A stretch of DNA of 64,000 nucleotides from Arthrobacter cheniae (GCF_003602275.1 NZ_QZVT01000008.1:37221-101220); one strand, 5' to 3'. Shown: positions 44,884-53,940, counted from the stretch's first letter. Made by a program: numbers and translations. Notes: generated by a model from the letters alone, not told the origin.

Positions 44884-45912
44884 TCAGGTCACCGGCTTGT
44901 TCCGGTAGCGACCAACCAGTTCAGGAGCTGCTGCCTGGAGGCGCACCGGCGCGAGTCCCCGGGCCATGAGCGTCAGATCGTCAACCACCATCTCACCGAT
45001 TGAATGGAATGCCTGGGTAATCCCTCCTGCCCTGTGGGGAGAGAGCACCACATTGGGGAGTCCCCGGAACGGGCTGTCGTGGGGGACGGGTTCGAGGGGC
45101 CAGACGTCGATGGCGGCGAGGAATCGACCGGCCACAAGCCGATCGAGCAGGGCATCGTAGTCGACGACCGCCGCCCGACTGACGAGAACCAACCGCGCGC
45201 CCTGCTGCAGGAGATCCAGCGCGGGACCGTCGAGGAGGTGGGCGCTGTCCGCGGTGGCGGTAGCCAAGACGTAGACGAACTGGCTCGAGGACAGTGTCTC
45301 CTCGAGGCCGGCCGCTATCCCACCGGTATCCTCGATCACGGCCGGCGGCAACCACGGGTCGTAGATGCGGACCGTGTTGTGGAAGGGCTGCAGCAGGCGG
45401 TGCAGGCTTCGTCCCAGGTTCCCGTACCCGAGAATCCCGACGGTCGCCCGATGCAGGAGTACCGCATCAGTATTCGACTCGCTGACGTACTTCTCGGATC
45501 CGGCGCGCATCGCCCCATCCTGATTGCTGATTCCCCGCGCGAGATCGATGGCCAATCCCAGCGAGTACTCGGCAACGGCCTGGGAGTAGGCCGACCCGCA
45601 CCCCAAGACCCGGACGCCTCGGGAGAATGCGGCGGCGTAATCGACGTTGGGGAAGAAGTTGCCCTCGACGTTGATGAGCGCTTTCAGCTTCCTCGCCTTG
45701 GCCAGCCTCTCCGCGCCGAGGTCTGGTTGCCCGATGATCGCGAAGGCTTCCGGTAGGTGTCGGTCGAACATCTCATCCCCAGGGGTATCTTCCAGGTCGA
45801 CCACGGTGAACAGCTCGTGGAGTGCTGCCAACGCCTGGGGGGTGAAGATGCGATCACGCCTCTGTGGTGCCGGCCGAAGGAGCACAACAGGTTTTGCAGT
45901 GGAGGTGTTCAT
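44884..45912 (-). CDS. D-isomer specific 2-hydroxyacid dehydrogenase
   Basis: 342 aa, NAD(P)-dependent D-2-hydroxyacid dehydrogenase. The nucleotide motif is GILGYGNLGRSLH, followed by catalytic Arg in LVSRAAVVD, Glu in WPLEPVPHD and His in SPHRAGGI. It is close to phosphoglycerate dehydrogenase-like sugar-acid enzymes; the substrate is not determined. I choose ATG at 45912 with GAGGA upstream. It follows a HAD hydrolase by 31 bp in the same direction, suggesting a small sugar-acid or phosphate catabolic operon. Confidence 0.88.
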   Translation of the reverse strand: MNTSTAKPVVLLRPAPQRRDRIFTPQALAALHELFTVVDLEDTPGDEMFDRHLPEAFAIIGQPDLGAERLAKARKLKALINVEGNFFPNVDYAAAFSRGVRVLGCGSAYSQAVAEYSLGLAIDLARGISNQDGAMRAGSEKYVSESNTDAVLLHRATVGILGYGNLGRSLHRLLQPFHNTVRIYDPWLPPAVIEDTGGIAAGLEETLSSSQFVYVLATATADSAHLLDGPALDLLQQGARLVLVSRAAVVDYDALLDRLVAGRFLAAIDVWPLEPVPHDSPFRGLPNVVLSPHRAGGITQAFHSIGEMVVDDLTLMARGLAPVRLQAAAPELVGRYRNKPVT

Positions 45913-45943
45913 CGCGTCCTCGTTCAGTACGGGTCGGATTGGC

Positions 45944-46585
45944 CTACAGGTGGGTGACGAGGTCCGCATCGAGCGCGGCTCGCGGGTTGTGGGAGTGTCG
46001 TACTCCCACCGTGAAGGCACCGAGTTCCTTGCCCAGCCTCAGATAGGCGTCGCTGTCTTCGAGGACGACGGCCGGGGCGACGCAGTGGGCGCGGAACAGC
46101 GCCTCCTTGTCGCGGCCTGGGGTCCGCCGAGCGACCTCTACGAAGGACTCGAGACTCCAGTTCGCAAGCAGAGCCGCGATCAGGTCGGGATCCCCGTTGG
46201 AAACGACGATCTGTCGGGAAGCCACAGGGGCGAGTGCCGGCATCAGATCGGCCGCCAGCCACGACGGCTCGAGGCTGCCCAAAGCGATGTGCGCGACGAC
46301 ATCCCCCCGCTCACGGTGCAGCGCGGGTATCTCGGCCACCGCGGCTGGGAACCCCTGACCGATGACACGCTCCCAGATCCACTGCTCGGTGTGTCCTACG
46401 AGATCATCGAAGAAACCATCGTCGAATACGTAACCCCGCCGGGACGCAAGCTCCTGATAGCTGGCCTCGTGCAACGGCTCCGTGTGACCGACCACCCCGT
46501 CGAAGTCCCAGATGATCCGCGCCCCCGCTGCTTCGGGAACCAATCGTCGGGTCAGGCCCGCTGCGTCTTCCTCGTCATCGAGCAT
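45944..46585 (-). CDS. HAD-family hydrolase
   Basis: 213 aa. HAD motif I DFDGVV, a helical cap (HTEPLHEASYQELASRRG), motif II IVVSNGD, motif III Lys (GRDKEA), motif IV LEDSDAYLR. Probably a phosphatase of beta-phosphoglucomutase/phosphoglycolate type; the substrate is unknown. It is the upstream gene of the pair with the 2-hydroxyacid dehydrogenase. Confidence 0.85.
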   Translation of the reverse strand: MLDDEEDAAGLTRRLVPEAAGARIIWDFDGVVGHTEPLHEASYQELASRRGYVFDDGFFDDLVGHTEQWIWERVIGQGFPAAVAEIPALHRERGDVVAHIALGSLEPSWLAADLMPALAPVASRQIVVSNGDPDLIAALLANWSLESFVEVARRTPGRDKEALFRAHCVAPAVVLEDSDAYLRLGKELGAFTVGVRHSHNPRAALDADLVTHL

Positions 46586-46782
46586 GGTCAGCCTTTCGTG
46601 GTGTCAGAACCACACCGCCCTCATGGTCGGTCTCAGGCCATCCTAGGACGCGTCGAGCCGTCATCGGCATCAGCTCGGGTGGCATCGCTGCCGGCATCGC
46701 GGAGCACGACATCGAGACGTCAAGGGAGCGGGGCGGGCAGGGGCGGACGCCGCACTGGGTGTCGACTCCCTGTGCATCGGCA

Positions 46783-47664
46783 TCAGCCGAGCGTATCGAG
46801 TTCACGCGCGAGGTTGTCGAGTGCCCGGCCGGTCCAGCGTTCCTGCGCCGCCGCGGTGCGGAAGAGAGGATCGAGCGTCAGGAGGTGGTGCAACACTGCG
46901 CGTCTGCCCGTGATGAATGCAGCAACAGGAATATGGGCATATTCCTCCCGGATGGCAGCGGTGTAGCGCCCGTACTCGGCCTCGCTGCCGGCGAGCACGG
47001 AGAGATCCGCGTCGCACAGGAGCTGCCCGGCACGGTCCTCCCCAGCAGGATCATGTCCCGCCGTGAGCAGCACCAGCCGCTCGACTTCGCGCACTGCCGA
47101 CCCGGACAACCGGCCGTTCAGCCGATCGGCGGCGAGGGCGGCAGATGCGCTTTCATCCTCTCCCGCCGTACCTTCGTAGACGGCGTCGTGGAACCACGCG
47201 GCGAGGATCACAGCCTGCCGCAGTGGCGCGTCCGCCGGTACCAGCAGGAGGTCGAGGGCCTCCAGGACCGCGAGGAGGTGCGTCTGCGTGTGATAGCGCC
47301 GGTGCGGCTCGCTCCACCGGTCCAGGAGCTCCGCGCCGAGCTGCGGATGCTCCGGGAGGACGGAGTCCCAGCGGGATGCCAGTACCGCGCGCAGCTTCGG
47401 CCCCCGCCGTCGTGCCGGGACCCGCAGTCCGCTCGCGATCAGGGACCGGACGAGCTCGCTACCACTGACCTCCACGGCCCCCCGCTCCACCAGGTCCCGG
47501 TAGCGCCGCGCCGGCACGTCATAGTGGTCCTCGTCGAAGGCACGGGGCGGGATGCCTGCGGCCTCGGCGAACATGTGCAATTCCGCGAGCGACGACGTCG
47601 ACACCAGGTGCGAGAAGACCGTTCCGTGCGCAGGCCAGGACGGGGGATCGATCAGGACTGCCAT
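46783..47664 (-). CDS. DUF4031 plus HD-domain protein
   Basis: 293 aa made of two parts. Residues 1-85 are a DUF4031 domain (VLIDPPSWPAHGTVFSHLVS, AFDEDHYDVPARRY). Residues 110-290 resemble an HD-type phosphohydrolase (RWSEPHRRYHTQTHL, AAWFHDAVYEG, DADLSVLAG) that would bind metal. The substrate is unknown. I choose the ATG at 47664. It follows the RibD_C-family gene by 10 bp, likely co-transcribed. Confidence 0.8.
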   Translation of the reverse strand: MAVLIDPPSWPAHGTVFSHLVSTSSLAELHMFAEAAGIPPRAFDEDHYDVPARRYRDLVERGAVEVSGSELVRSLIASGLRVPARRRGPKLRAVLASRWDSVLPEHPQLGAELLDRWSEPHRRYHTQTHLLAVLEALDLLLVPADAPLRQAVILAAWFHDAVYEGTAGEDESASAALAADRLNGRLSGSAVREVERLVLLTAGHDPAGEDRAGQLLCDADLSVLAGSEAEYGRYTAAIREEYAHIPVAAFITGRRAVLHHLLTLDPLFRTAAAQERWTGRALDNLARELDTLG

Positions 47665-47674
47665 GACCAGAAGT

Positions 47675-48229
47675 CTAGGCGCGGCTCCGGAGACCGTAGG
47701 AAGCAAGGACATTCCCCTTGCTCGTGGTGGTGACCTCCTGCAAGTGCAGCTTCGTGACGGGATCGGCGGGTTCGAAGAGGTGACGTCCCGCGCCGGCGAC
47801 CACCGGGTGGATCATGAGCATCAGCGAGTCGAGCAGGTCCGCGAACAGGAGCTGGCGGACCAGGGAGATGCTGGCGCAGATCGCGATGTCCCCGCCGTCC
47901 GTCTGCTTGAGCGTCCGCACGAACTCCTCGAGGGGTGCGTCCATGAGGGATGCATTGGTCCAGCCGAGCTCACCGCTCAGGGTGCGCGATGCAACGAACT
48001 TCCGGACGGGGTTGATGAAGCCACCGAACGGGTCGGAGGCGTCGGCGGCAGGCCAGGACTCTGCCCACTCCTCATAGCCGCGTCGACCCAGGAGAACGGT
48101 GTCCACCCGGCTGATCATGGCGCCCATGCCCGCGCCGAGTTCGGCGTCGAAGCTGTCGAACTGCCACAGATGGGGTGACTCGACCACTCCATCCACGGAA
48201 GAGAAGAAGCCTGCTGTGAGTCTGCGCAT
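47675..48229 (-). CDS. Dihydrofolate reductase / RibD C-terminal family protein
   Basis: 184 aa. The family pattern is MRRLTAGFFSSVDGVVESP, then VDTVLLGRRGYEEW and LMLMIHPVVAGAGRHLF. A GGAG site precedes the ATG at 48229. It is divergent from an ECF sigma factor gene at 48362 and upstream of DUF4031-HD. RibD_C proteins are commonly linked to ECF sigma factors of the SnoaL type, so it may be a target of the neighbour. Confidence 0.85.
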   Translation of the reverse strand: MRRLTAGFFSSVDGVVESPHLWQFDSFDAELGAGMGAMISRVDTVLLGRRGYEEWAESWPAADASDPFGGFINPVRKFVASRTLSGELGWTNASLMDAPLEEFVRTLKQTDGGDIAICASISLVRQLLFADLLDSLMLMIHPVVAGAGRHLFEPADPVTKLHLQEVTTTSKGNVLASYGLRSRA

Positions 48230-48361
48230 GGAGTTCTCCAGGTGTTCATCGATCGCTGTTGTCCCCAGTAGACGGCACGGACGCCCTGAAATCATCGATC
48301 CTCGGCAAAGTTTCTGGGCGGACTCCTCCCGCACTGCTTCCGGCCTCGCTACGCTCGAGGC

Positions 48362-49411
48362 ATGCAGCCCGCCAGCGCCACGACTCGCGAGAAGACACCG
48401 CCTGGATCCGACCATGACCAGATGCCGGACACGGCCCCGTTCGAGCAGCTCCTGGAAGCCTCCCGACGCGAACTGACCGGCTACTGCTACAGGATGCTCG
48501 GGGCGGCGTCGGAGGCCGAGGACGCCGTCCAGGAAACCATGATCAAGGCGTGGTCGGCACGGGAGACTTTTGCCGGGCAGTCCTCACTCCGCACCTGGCT
48601 GTTCCGCATAGCGCACAACGTGTGCGTGGATATGCTCCGCAGCCCGCAGCGCCGTGCCCGGCCCATGGACCTCGGGCCCTCGACCCGGACGGCGGCCGCC
48701 GTGTTGGGCGCCCCGCTCACGGAGGCCACCTTCGTGCAGCCCATCCCCGATGACCGGGTCATCGACACCTCGGGCGATCCCGCCGTCGTCGCCGAAGCCC
48801 GTGACACTATTCGCCTGGCCTTTATCGCTGCCCTGCAGTACCTGCCGCCGTTGCAGCGAAGCGCCCTGATCCTCTGCGAAGTGCTGCGCTGGTCCGCGGC
48901 GGAGGTCGCCACCCTGCTCGAGGTGACGACGGCTTCGATCAACAGCGCCCTGCAGCGGGCACGCAGGACGATGGCAGGCCACCAGCCCAGTGCCCACATG
49001 CCCCTCGAGGATCCTGCCCACAAGGACCTGCTGGCCCGGTACATGCGGGCTTTCGAGGCCTATGACATGGAGGTCCTCGTTTCGCTGCTGCGCGACGACG
49101 TCGTCCTCTCCATGCCGCCCTTCGACCTCTGGCTCAGCGGTCCGGCCGATGTGCGCGCCTGGTTCGTCGGCGAGGGCAGCGTGTGCGAGGGTGGGCGGCT
49201 CATACCCATCGACGTCAACGGTTCCGGCGGCTTCGCGAACTACCATCTCGTCGAGCCCGGCCTGTGGAAGCCCTTCGCCCTCCAGGTCATCGAGACCGAC
49301 GGCGAGCACATCGTCGGCCACCACAACTTCCTGTACCCCGACATGTTCGAGGCGTTCGGGCTGCCGATCGTCATCGACGAGCGAAGGACCATCGACGCCT
49401 CCGCGGGCTAG
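48362..49411 (+). CDS. ECF sigma factor with SnoaL-like tail
   Basis: 349 aa. Sigma region 2 (LTGYCYRMLGAASEAEDAVQET...TWLFRIAHNVCVDMLR) and region 4 (YLPPLQRSALILCEVLRWSAAEVATLLEVTTASINSALQRAR) are complete. A C-terminal NTF2/SnoaL-like domain (about 215-335) replaces a separate anti-sigma factor, as in the SigG/SigJ-like ECF groups. The tail likely senses a small molecule. It is divergent from the RibD_C-family gene. Confidence 0.88.
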   Translation: MQPASATTREKTPPGSDHDQMPDTAPFEQLLEASRRELTGYCYRMLGAASEAEDAVQETMIKAWSARETFAGQSSLRTWLFRIAHNVCVDMLRSPQRRARPMDLGPSTRTAAAVLGAPLTEATFVQPIPDDRVIDTSGDPAVVAEARDTIRLAFIAALQYLPPLQRSALILCEVLRWSAAEVATLLEVTTASINSALQRARRTMAGHQPSAHMPLEDPAHKDLLARYMRAFEAYDMEVLVSLLRDDVVLSMPPFDLWLSGPADVRAWFVGEGSVCEGGRLIPIDVNGSGGFANYHLVEPGLWKPFALQVIETDGEHIVGHHNFLYPDMFEAFGLPIVIDERRTIDASAG

Positions 49412-49461
49412 GTTCTGTTCGCGGTAATGATTGCCCCATCCGAACACCACAGGAGAACGTG

Positions 49462-49794
49462 ATGGCCCAGCGTGTACAGGTACAACTGGTGGACGACCTC
49501 GACGGCGAAGAAGCCACGGAGACCGTGAGGTTCTCGCTCGACGGCACGGACTACGAGATCGACCTCACGCAGAAGAATGCGGACTCGTTGCGGAGCGCCC
49601 TGGCCGAATACGTGGACAAGGGTCGAAAGGGCGGTTCCGGGCAACCGTCCGCGAACACGAAGGCCCCGTCGTCCCGCTCCAAGCGCGAGGACACCCAGCA
49701 GATCCGCCAGTGGGCCCAGGACAACGGCCGCAACCCGAGCTCCCGCGGCCGGATCACCCAGTCCATCATCGATGCCTACAACGAAAGCCGCTGA
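49462..49794 (+). CDS. lsr2: Lsr2 nucleoid-associated protein
   Basis: 110 aa, actinobacterial H-NS-like protein. The N-terminal dimerisation domain (MAQRVQVQLVDDLDGEEATE) and C-terminal AT-hook-like DNA-binding domain (IRQWAQDNGRNPSSRGRI) with the RGR core are intact. It silences AT-rich, often horizontally acquired DNA by bridging. The start is fixed by AGGAGA upstream of 49462. It sits alone between the sigma gene and a convergent gene. Confidence 0.95.
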   Translation: MAQRVQVQLVDDLDGEEATETVRFSLDGTDYEIDLTQKNADSLRSALAEYVDKGRKGGSGQPSANTKAPSSRSKREDTQQIRQWAQDNGRNPSSRGRITQSIIDAYNESR

Positions 49795-49811
49795 GACCTC
49801 CCGCGGTTCGC

Positions 49812-50291
49812 TCAGTAGATGGGCAACCGAGGTACTGCCGCGCGATGATCGTCGACGGCCTTGTCCCGCGCCCATGCCTCAGCGGCCACGGGGCTCTCGA
49901 AATAGCGTGTCTCGGACAGCGCCTGGTCCAGGAAGGCGGCAATCACCTGGTCGACAGGGCCCTTGCCGACGAACGCGACGCGGGATGACAGGAAAGAGTC
50001 GAGGATGACGGACCGCGCGTCCGCTGCGATGCCCACCATGCCCTGCAGGTGGGTCACGAGCGGAAGCAGGTACCCCTCCGAGACATCCCGGATCACGGCG
50101 TAGGCAGCCATCACGTCGGCCAGATCGAGGAGCGAGCCCGGCGCCCACCAGAGCACGAGCAAGCCGGGACGGGTCTGGATACAGTACTTCCCGGCGCAGT
50201 GCGAACACGCAGAGGGTGCGGCGAAGGATGGACGTAGTGACGTGGGACAGAGCCGCGGCGGCGCCGCGTTTCCAAGGACGATCTGACTCAC
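49812..50291 (-). CDS. Hypothetical STAS/SpoIIAA-like protein
   Basis: 159 aa. The fold pattern VLVLWWAPGSLLDLADVMAAY, LVTHLQGMVGIAADAR, RVAFVGKGPVDQVIAAFLD resembles STAS/SEC14-like proteins common in Arthrobacter, which have no known role. The N-terminal 45 residues carry four Cys (CPTSL, CSHCAGKYC), a possible metal site. I choose the GTG at 50291 with GGAGG upstream rather than 50342. It is convergent with lsr2. Confidence 0.6.
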   Translation of the reverse strand: MSQIVLGNAAPPRLCPTSLRPSFAAPSACSHCAGKYCIQTRPGLLVLWWAPGSLLDLADVMAAYAVIRDVSEGYLLPLVTHLQGMVGIAADARSVILDSFLSSRVAFVGKGPVDQVIAAFLDQALSETRYFESPVAAEAWARDKAVDDHRAAVPRLPIY

Positions 50292-50489
50292 ACGGTGCCT
50301 CCAGGTGTGGTGGATCCGCGCTCCAGCAACCGGATGATTCAACTCTCACACAGCGAAACCGCCGGCTGGGCGAATACGGACAGAAGCGGGTAGTCGGCCC
50401 TGTACAAAACGAGTGGCGAGTGGCATCGTCCCAAGTGACCGCATCGTAGTAACGGCTCGCCGGCCGCTCCGGCACCAACGGGGGCAGTC

Positions 50490-51584
50490 ATGTCAGCAGC
50501 AGGTAAAACACTTCTCGCCATCGGCACCAAGAAGGGACTGTGGCTCGCCTCGAGCACGGACCGCGAGACCTGGACGGTGTCCGAACCGATGTTCCTGATG
50601 GAGGAGATCCCGAGTGTCGGCATCGACACCCGGGGCGGGCGCACCCGTCTCTTCGCGGGACGCATGTCGTGGCACTTCGGGCCCTGCATAGCCCACTCGG
50701 ACGATCTCGGCGAGACCTGGACGGAGCCCCAGGAGGGCAGCATCCGCTTCGGTGCGGACGACGGCGCCACCCTCGAGCGCATCTGGCAGATCCACCCCGA
50801 CTCCGAGAACCGTCCAGGCGTCGTCTGGGCCGGGTGCCAGCCCATCTCGGTCTGGAAGTCCACGGACCACGGGGAGACGTTCGAACTCAACCGCGGCCTC
50901 TGGGACCACCCCCACCGGAGCGAATGGGGCGCAGGCTTCGGCGGCGCAGCCGCGCACACCGTCCTTCCCAGTCCGGCGGACGACACCCTCCATGTCGCCA
51001 TGAGCACAGGTGGGGTGTACCGGTCCGACGACGGGGGCACCTCCTGGCAGCCCCGTAACAGTGGCATCAGCGCTTACTTCATGCCCGACCCGAACCCGGA
51101 GTTCGGCCAGTGTGTGCACAAGGTGGCCCGGGACGCCGTCGACCCCGACCGCCTCTTCGCCCAGAACCACCACGGTGTCTACGCGACCACGGACAGGGGT
51201 GACTCCTGGCAGTCCATCGCAGAGGGCCTTCCGGCGGACTTCGGCTTCGTGATGCTTTCCCACCCGCACCGCAGTGGCACCGCTTGGGTCATCCCGCTCA
51301 AGGCCGACGGCGAGCGCATTCCACCGGACGGTCACCTGATGGTGCATCGCACGGACGACGGCGGAGCCACCTGGCAGGCAAGCAACGCCGGCCTGCCGCA
51401 GGCCGACTACAACGCGGTGCTGCGCGACGCAGCGTGCGTGGATTCCGCCGAGACCCCGGGCGTCTACTTCGGGACCCGAGGCGGTAGCGTCTACGCCAGT
51501 GCGGACGAGGGCCGCACGTTCCGGGAGGTCGCGAGCCACCTGCCCGACGTCCTGTCGGTCCGTGCCGCGGTCGTCCCCGCCTGA
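50490..51584 (+). CDS. BNR/sialidase-like beta-propeller protein
   Basis: 364 aa, cytoplasmic (no signal peptide). It contains repeated Asp-box-like segments: SDDLGETWTEP, STDHGETFELN, SDDGGTSWQPR, TTDRGDSWQSI, TDDGGATWQAS, SADEGRTFREV, giving a six-bladed propeller of the VPS10/BNR type. Not a true sialidase: catalytic Arg triad and RIP motif are absent. It is 13 bp upstream of a MoaD-like gene, so the pair is an operon. Function unknown. Confidence 0.82.
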   Translation: MSAAGKTLLAIGTKKGLWLASSTDRETWTVSEPMFLMEEIPSVGIDTRGGRTRLFAGRMSWHFGPCIAHSDDLGETWTEPQEGSIRFGADDGATLERIWQIHPDSENRPGVVWAGCQPISVWKSTDHGETFELNRGLWDHPHRSEWGAGFGGAAAHTVLPSPADDTLHVAMSTGGVYRSDDGGTSWQPRNSGISAYFMPDPNPEFGQCVHKVARDAVDPDRLFAQNHHGVYATTDRGDSWQSIAEGLPADFGFVMLSHPHRSGTAWVIPLKADGERIPPDGHLMVHRTDDGGATWQASNAGLPQADYNAVLRDAACVDSAETPGVYFGTRGGSVYASADEGRTFREVASHLPDVLSVRAAVVPA

Positions 51585-51597
51585 ACGGCCGTCCGCG

Positions 51598-51900
51598 ATG
51601 ATCGAAGCAACCACGAGGACCGTGACCGTTCTGATCCCTACGCTCCTTCGCCCGTACATCGACGGTCGTAGCGAGGTCAGCATGACCGTGCCTGATCATG
51701 GCGACGTGGCAGCGCTGCTGGACGGCCTCGGTGCCGGACGGCCCCTCCTGGATCAGCGGATCCGCGAGGAGACCGGAGCCCTGCGCCGGTACGTGAATAT
51801 CTACGTGGACGGCGAGGACGTGCGCCGCCTCGAGGGGCTTGCAACAGCGGTGCCTGCGGGAGCCACCGTCATGATCATCCAGTCTGTTGCCGGCGGCTAG
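51598..51900 (+). CDS. MoaD/ThiS-like ubiquitin-fold protein
   Basis: 100 aa, beta-grasp fold: VTVLIPTLLRPYIDGRSEVS, VNIYVDGEDVRRLEGLATAV and a C-terminal VMIIQSVAGG ending in the diglycine used for sulfur transfer. No molybdopterin or thiamine gene is nearby, so it may be an alternative sulfur carrier or a protein modifier paired with the BNR protein. ATG 51598 is the reasonable start. Confidence 0.82.
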   Translation: MIEATTRTVTVLIPTLLRPYIDGRSEVSMTVPDHGDVAALLDGLGAGRPLLDQRIREETGALRRYVNIYVDGEDVRRLEGLATAVPAGATVMIIQSVAGG

Positions 51901-51914
51901 GGTCCGAACAAGGC

Positions 51915-51930
51915 GTAACACAAAGTTAAC
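51915..51930 (+). promoter_or_regulatory. Possible nitrogen-control box before amt
   Basis: GTAAC-ACAAAG-TTAAC resembles a GlnR box (GTnAC-n6-GaAAC), 142 bp upstream of the ammonium transporter start. Only one repeat is found, and one half deviates, so the match is weak. Confidence 0.3.
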
Positions 51931-52071
51931 GACACCCGCCGGATGCGGAAACGTGCCGCTGTCTACCATTGCTCAGCGCTGCGTGCCCTCCCGGTTCCTT
52001 ACACATCCCCGTTCGAGTCCGGGCCCAGCCCCCTCCGGCACGCGGAAGCGCCATCACGGAAATGGACTCCC

Positions 52072-53358
52072 ATGGATTCTGGAAACGTCGCTTGGATTCT
52101 TGCCAGCGCCGCGCTCGTCTGTCTGATGATCCCGGCCCTGGCCCTGTTCTACGGAGGAATGGTCGGCTCGCGCCGCATCCTCAACATGATGATGATGTGC
52201 TTCGGCGGCGCCAGCCTCGTCGCGGTGCTGTGGGCCCTGTTCGGATACTCGATGGCCTTCGGCAACTCGGTGGGCGGTCTCGGGCTGGTGGGTAACGTCG
52301 CCGAGTACGCGGGCCTGGGGCAGTTGCTCGCCGAGGACCCTACAGCCTCCATCCCTCCCATCCTGTTCGCCGCCTTCCAGCTGTTCTTCGCCTGCGTCAC
52401 GACGGCGCTGGTGGCAGGTGCCGCCGCCGGGCGCATGAAGTTCGGTGCCTGGATGATCTTCGCGGGTGTCTGGGCCACCCTGGTGTACTTCCCGATCGCC
52501 CACTGGGTCTTCGCGTTCAGCTCTGAAGATGGGAGCGTGGTGGGTGGCTGGATTGCCAACAACCTCGGTGCGATCGACTACGCCGGCGGGCTCGCCGTCC
52601 ACATGAACGCAGGCATCGCAGCGCTTGCACTGTCCCTCGTCCTCGGCCGCAGCCACGGTTGGCCGAAGGTCGATCATGCCAAGCCGCACAGCAGGCCTCT
52701 CGTCCTCGTCGGTGCCGGGCTCCTGTGGGTCGGCTGGTTCGGCTTCAACGCAGGGTCCGCTCTCTCCGCCGGACAGTCCGCGTCGGTGGTCTTCCTCAAC
52801 ACTGCCATCGCAGCTTCGGCGGGCCTGCTCGCCTGGGCCCTGGTGGAGCGGGTCCGCAACGGAGCCGCGACGAGCATGGGTGCTGCCTCCGGCCTGATCT
52901 CCGCTCTCGTCGCGATCACTCCTGCGTGTGGAGCCGTCAGTCCGATGGGCGCCCTCGCTATCGGCGCGATCGCCGGAGCCGTCTGCTCCCTCGCTATCGA
53001 GCTCAAGTTCAGGTTGGGATTCGACGACTCGCTCGACGTCGTCGGCGTCCACCTGATCGGCGGCATCCTGGGCACCCTGCTCATCGGCTTCTTCGCCACC
53101 GAGGACGCCCCCAACGGCGTCTCGGGCCTTTTCTACGGCGGGGGCTTCGAGCTGCTGGGCATCCAGGCACTGGCAACCATCGCGGTGCTGGTCTACTCCT
53201 TCGTGGTCACCTGGGTGATTGCTCAGGCCATCCAGCGCACCGTCGGCCTCAGGATCGAGCAGGAGGACGAGCTGCGCGGCATAGACATCGCCACCCACTC
53301 CGAGTTCGCGTACCTGACGGACGAAGATCCTGTGGACCTCGGCGCGCCGCGCAAGTAG
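52072..53358 (+). CDS. amt: Ammonium transporter
   Basis: 428 aa, AmtB/Rh family with eleven expected helices. Family signatures are WILASAALVCLMIPALALFYGGMV at the N-terminus, AGGLAVHMNAGIAALAL (the first pore His) and VVGVHLIGGILGTLLIGFFA (second pore His). The start at ATG 52072 matches the usual beginning. The C-terminal cytoplasmic tail (HSEFAYLTDEDP) resembles tails bound by GlnK. No glnK/glnD follow. It supports ammonium uptake at low nitrogen. Confidence 0.93.
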   Translation: MDSGNVAWILASAALVCLMIPALALFYGGMVGSRRILNMMMMCFGGASLVAVLWALFGYSMAFGNSVGGLGLVGNVAEYAGLGQLLAEDPTASIPPILFAAFQLFFACVTTALVAGAAAGRMKFGAWMIFAGVWATLVYFPIAHWVFAFSSEDGSVVGGWIANNLGAIDYAGGLAVHMNAGIAALALSLVLGRSHGWPKVDHAKPHSRPLVLVGAGLLWVGWFGFNAGSALSAGQSASVVFLNTAIAASAGLLAWALVERVRNGAATSMGAASGLISALVAITPACGAVSPMGALAIGAIAGAVCSLAIELKFRLGFDDSLDVVGVHLIGGILGTLLIGFFATEDAPNGVSGLFYGGGFELLGIQALATIAVLVYSFVVTWVIAQAIQRTVGLRIEQEDELRGIDIATHSEFAYLTDEDPVDLGAPRK

Positions 53359-53389
53359 GAAGCGCACACGTAGGACCTCGCACGTACAA

Positions 53390-53427
53390 GGGAACGGGCG
53401 TCACCGGTCGTGGTGGCGCCCGTTCCC
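53390..53427. terminator. Hairpin terminator between amt and GNAT gene
   Basis: GGGAACGGGCGTCACC pairs with GGTGGCGCCCGTTCCC (16 bp with one G-T pair) around a 6-nt loop. It is located between convergent genes and could serve both. No T tract. Confidence 0.6.
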
Positions 53428-53565
53428 ATGTAAGTGCTCACCTGTTCGTGGTCGGGACATACCCGTGGATGGGACAGGGCGCACTGTCGGCGTGTGCCGG
53501 GAGCGCCCTATCGGCGGGTTGGAGAAACCGTCCGCCTACGCGCTGAAGGACCGTCGAGGGGGCGG

Positions 53566-53940
53566 TCAGAGCCGCAGGGCATCGAGTTCGGCGAGGGCGC
53601 CGTCAGGGCCGACCGTCGCGATGCCGTGCACACGCGCCCATGAGGTCAGCTCCTCGGTGATAGCCCTGGAAATGCCTGACCACCTTGCATAGGGCAGCAC
53701 GTAGATGTAGTCGAGGTCTGCCCGTCCGGGATCCAGCAGTCGGAGGCCCCCGCACCCCACCGGCTGTCCCGTCGCCAACTCATAGGCGATAAGGAAGACG
53801 GCTATGCCGGATCCATCATCGTCCGTCATGGTGAGGGCGGCCGGTGCCCGGCCCCGGTCGGTCTCGGCGCGCAGCGCTTCCCGCAGCCCCATGGCTACGG
53901 GGTTGGTCCAGGGGACCTGTCTGACTCTCAACGTCTGCAC
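53566..53940 (-). CDS. GNAT-family N-acetyltransferase
   Basis: 124 aa. The compact GNAT fold has a strand with AVFLIAYELATGQPVGCGGLRLL, ADLDYIYVLPYARWSGISRAI (acetyl-CoA loop region; the usual RGxGxG/A is ARWSGI, so divergent) and a helix TEELTSWARVHGI. The start is GTG with AGGAGG at 5 nt. The substrate is unknown. Confidence 0.75.
   Translation of the reverse strand: MQTLRVRQVPWTNPVAMGLREALRAETDRGRAPAALTMTDDDGSGIAVFLIAYELATGQPVGCGGLRLLDPGRADLDYIYVLPYARWSGISRAITEELTSWARVHGIATVGPDGALAELDALRL

Noticed and set aside
51598..51900. MoaD-like gene considered as part of molybdopterin synthesis
   Set aside because: No moa, moe or thi genes are in the neighbourhood, so the specific assignment is not supported.
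52005..52030. tRNA-like T-loop string GTTCGAGTCC upstream of amt
   Set aside because: The flanking T-stem does not pair fully and no D-arm, anticodon arm or acceptor stem can be drawn.
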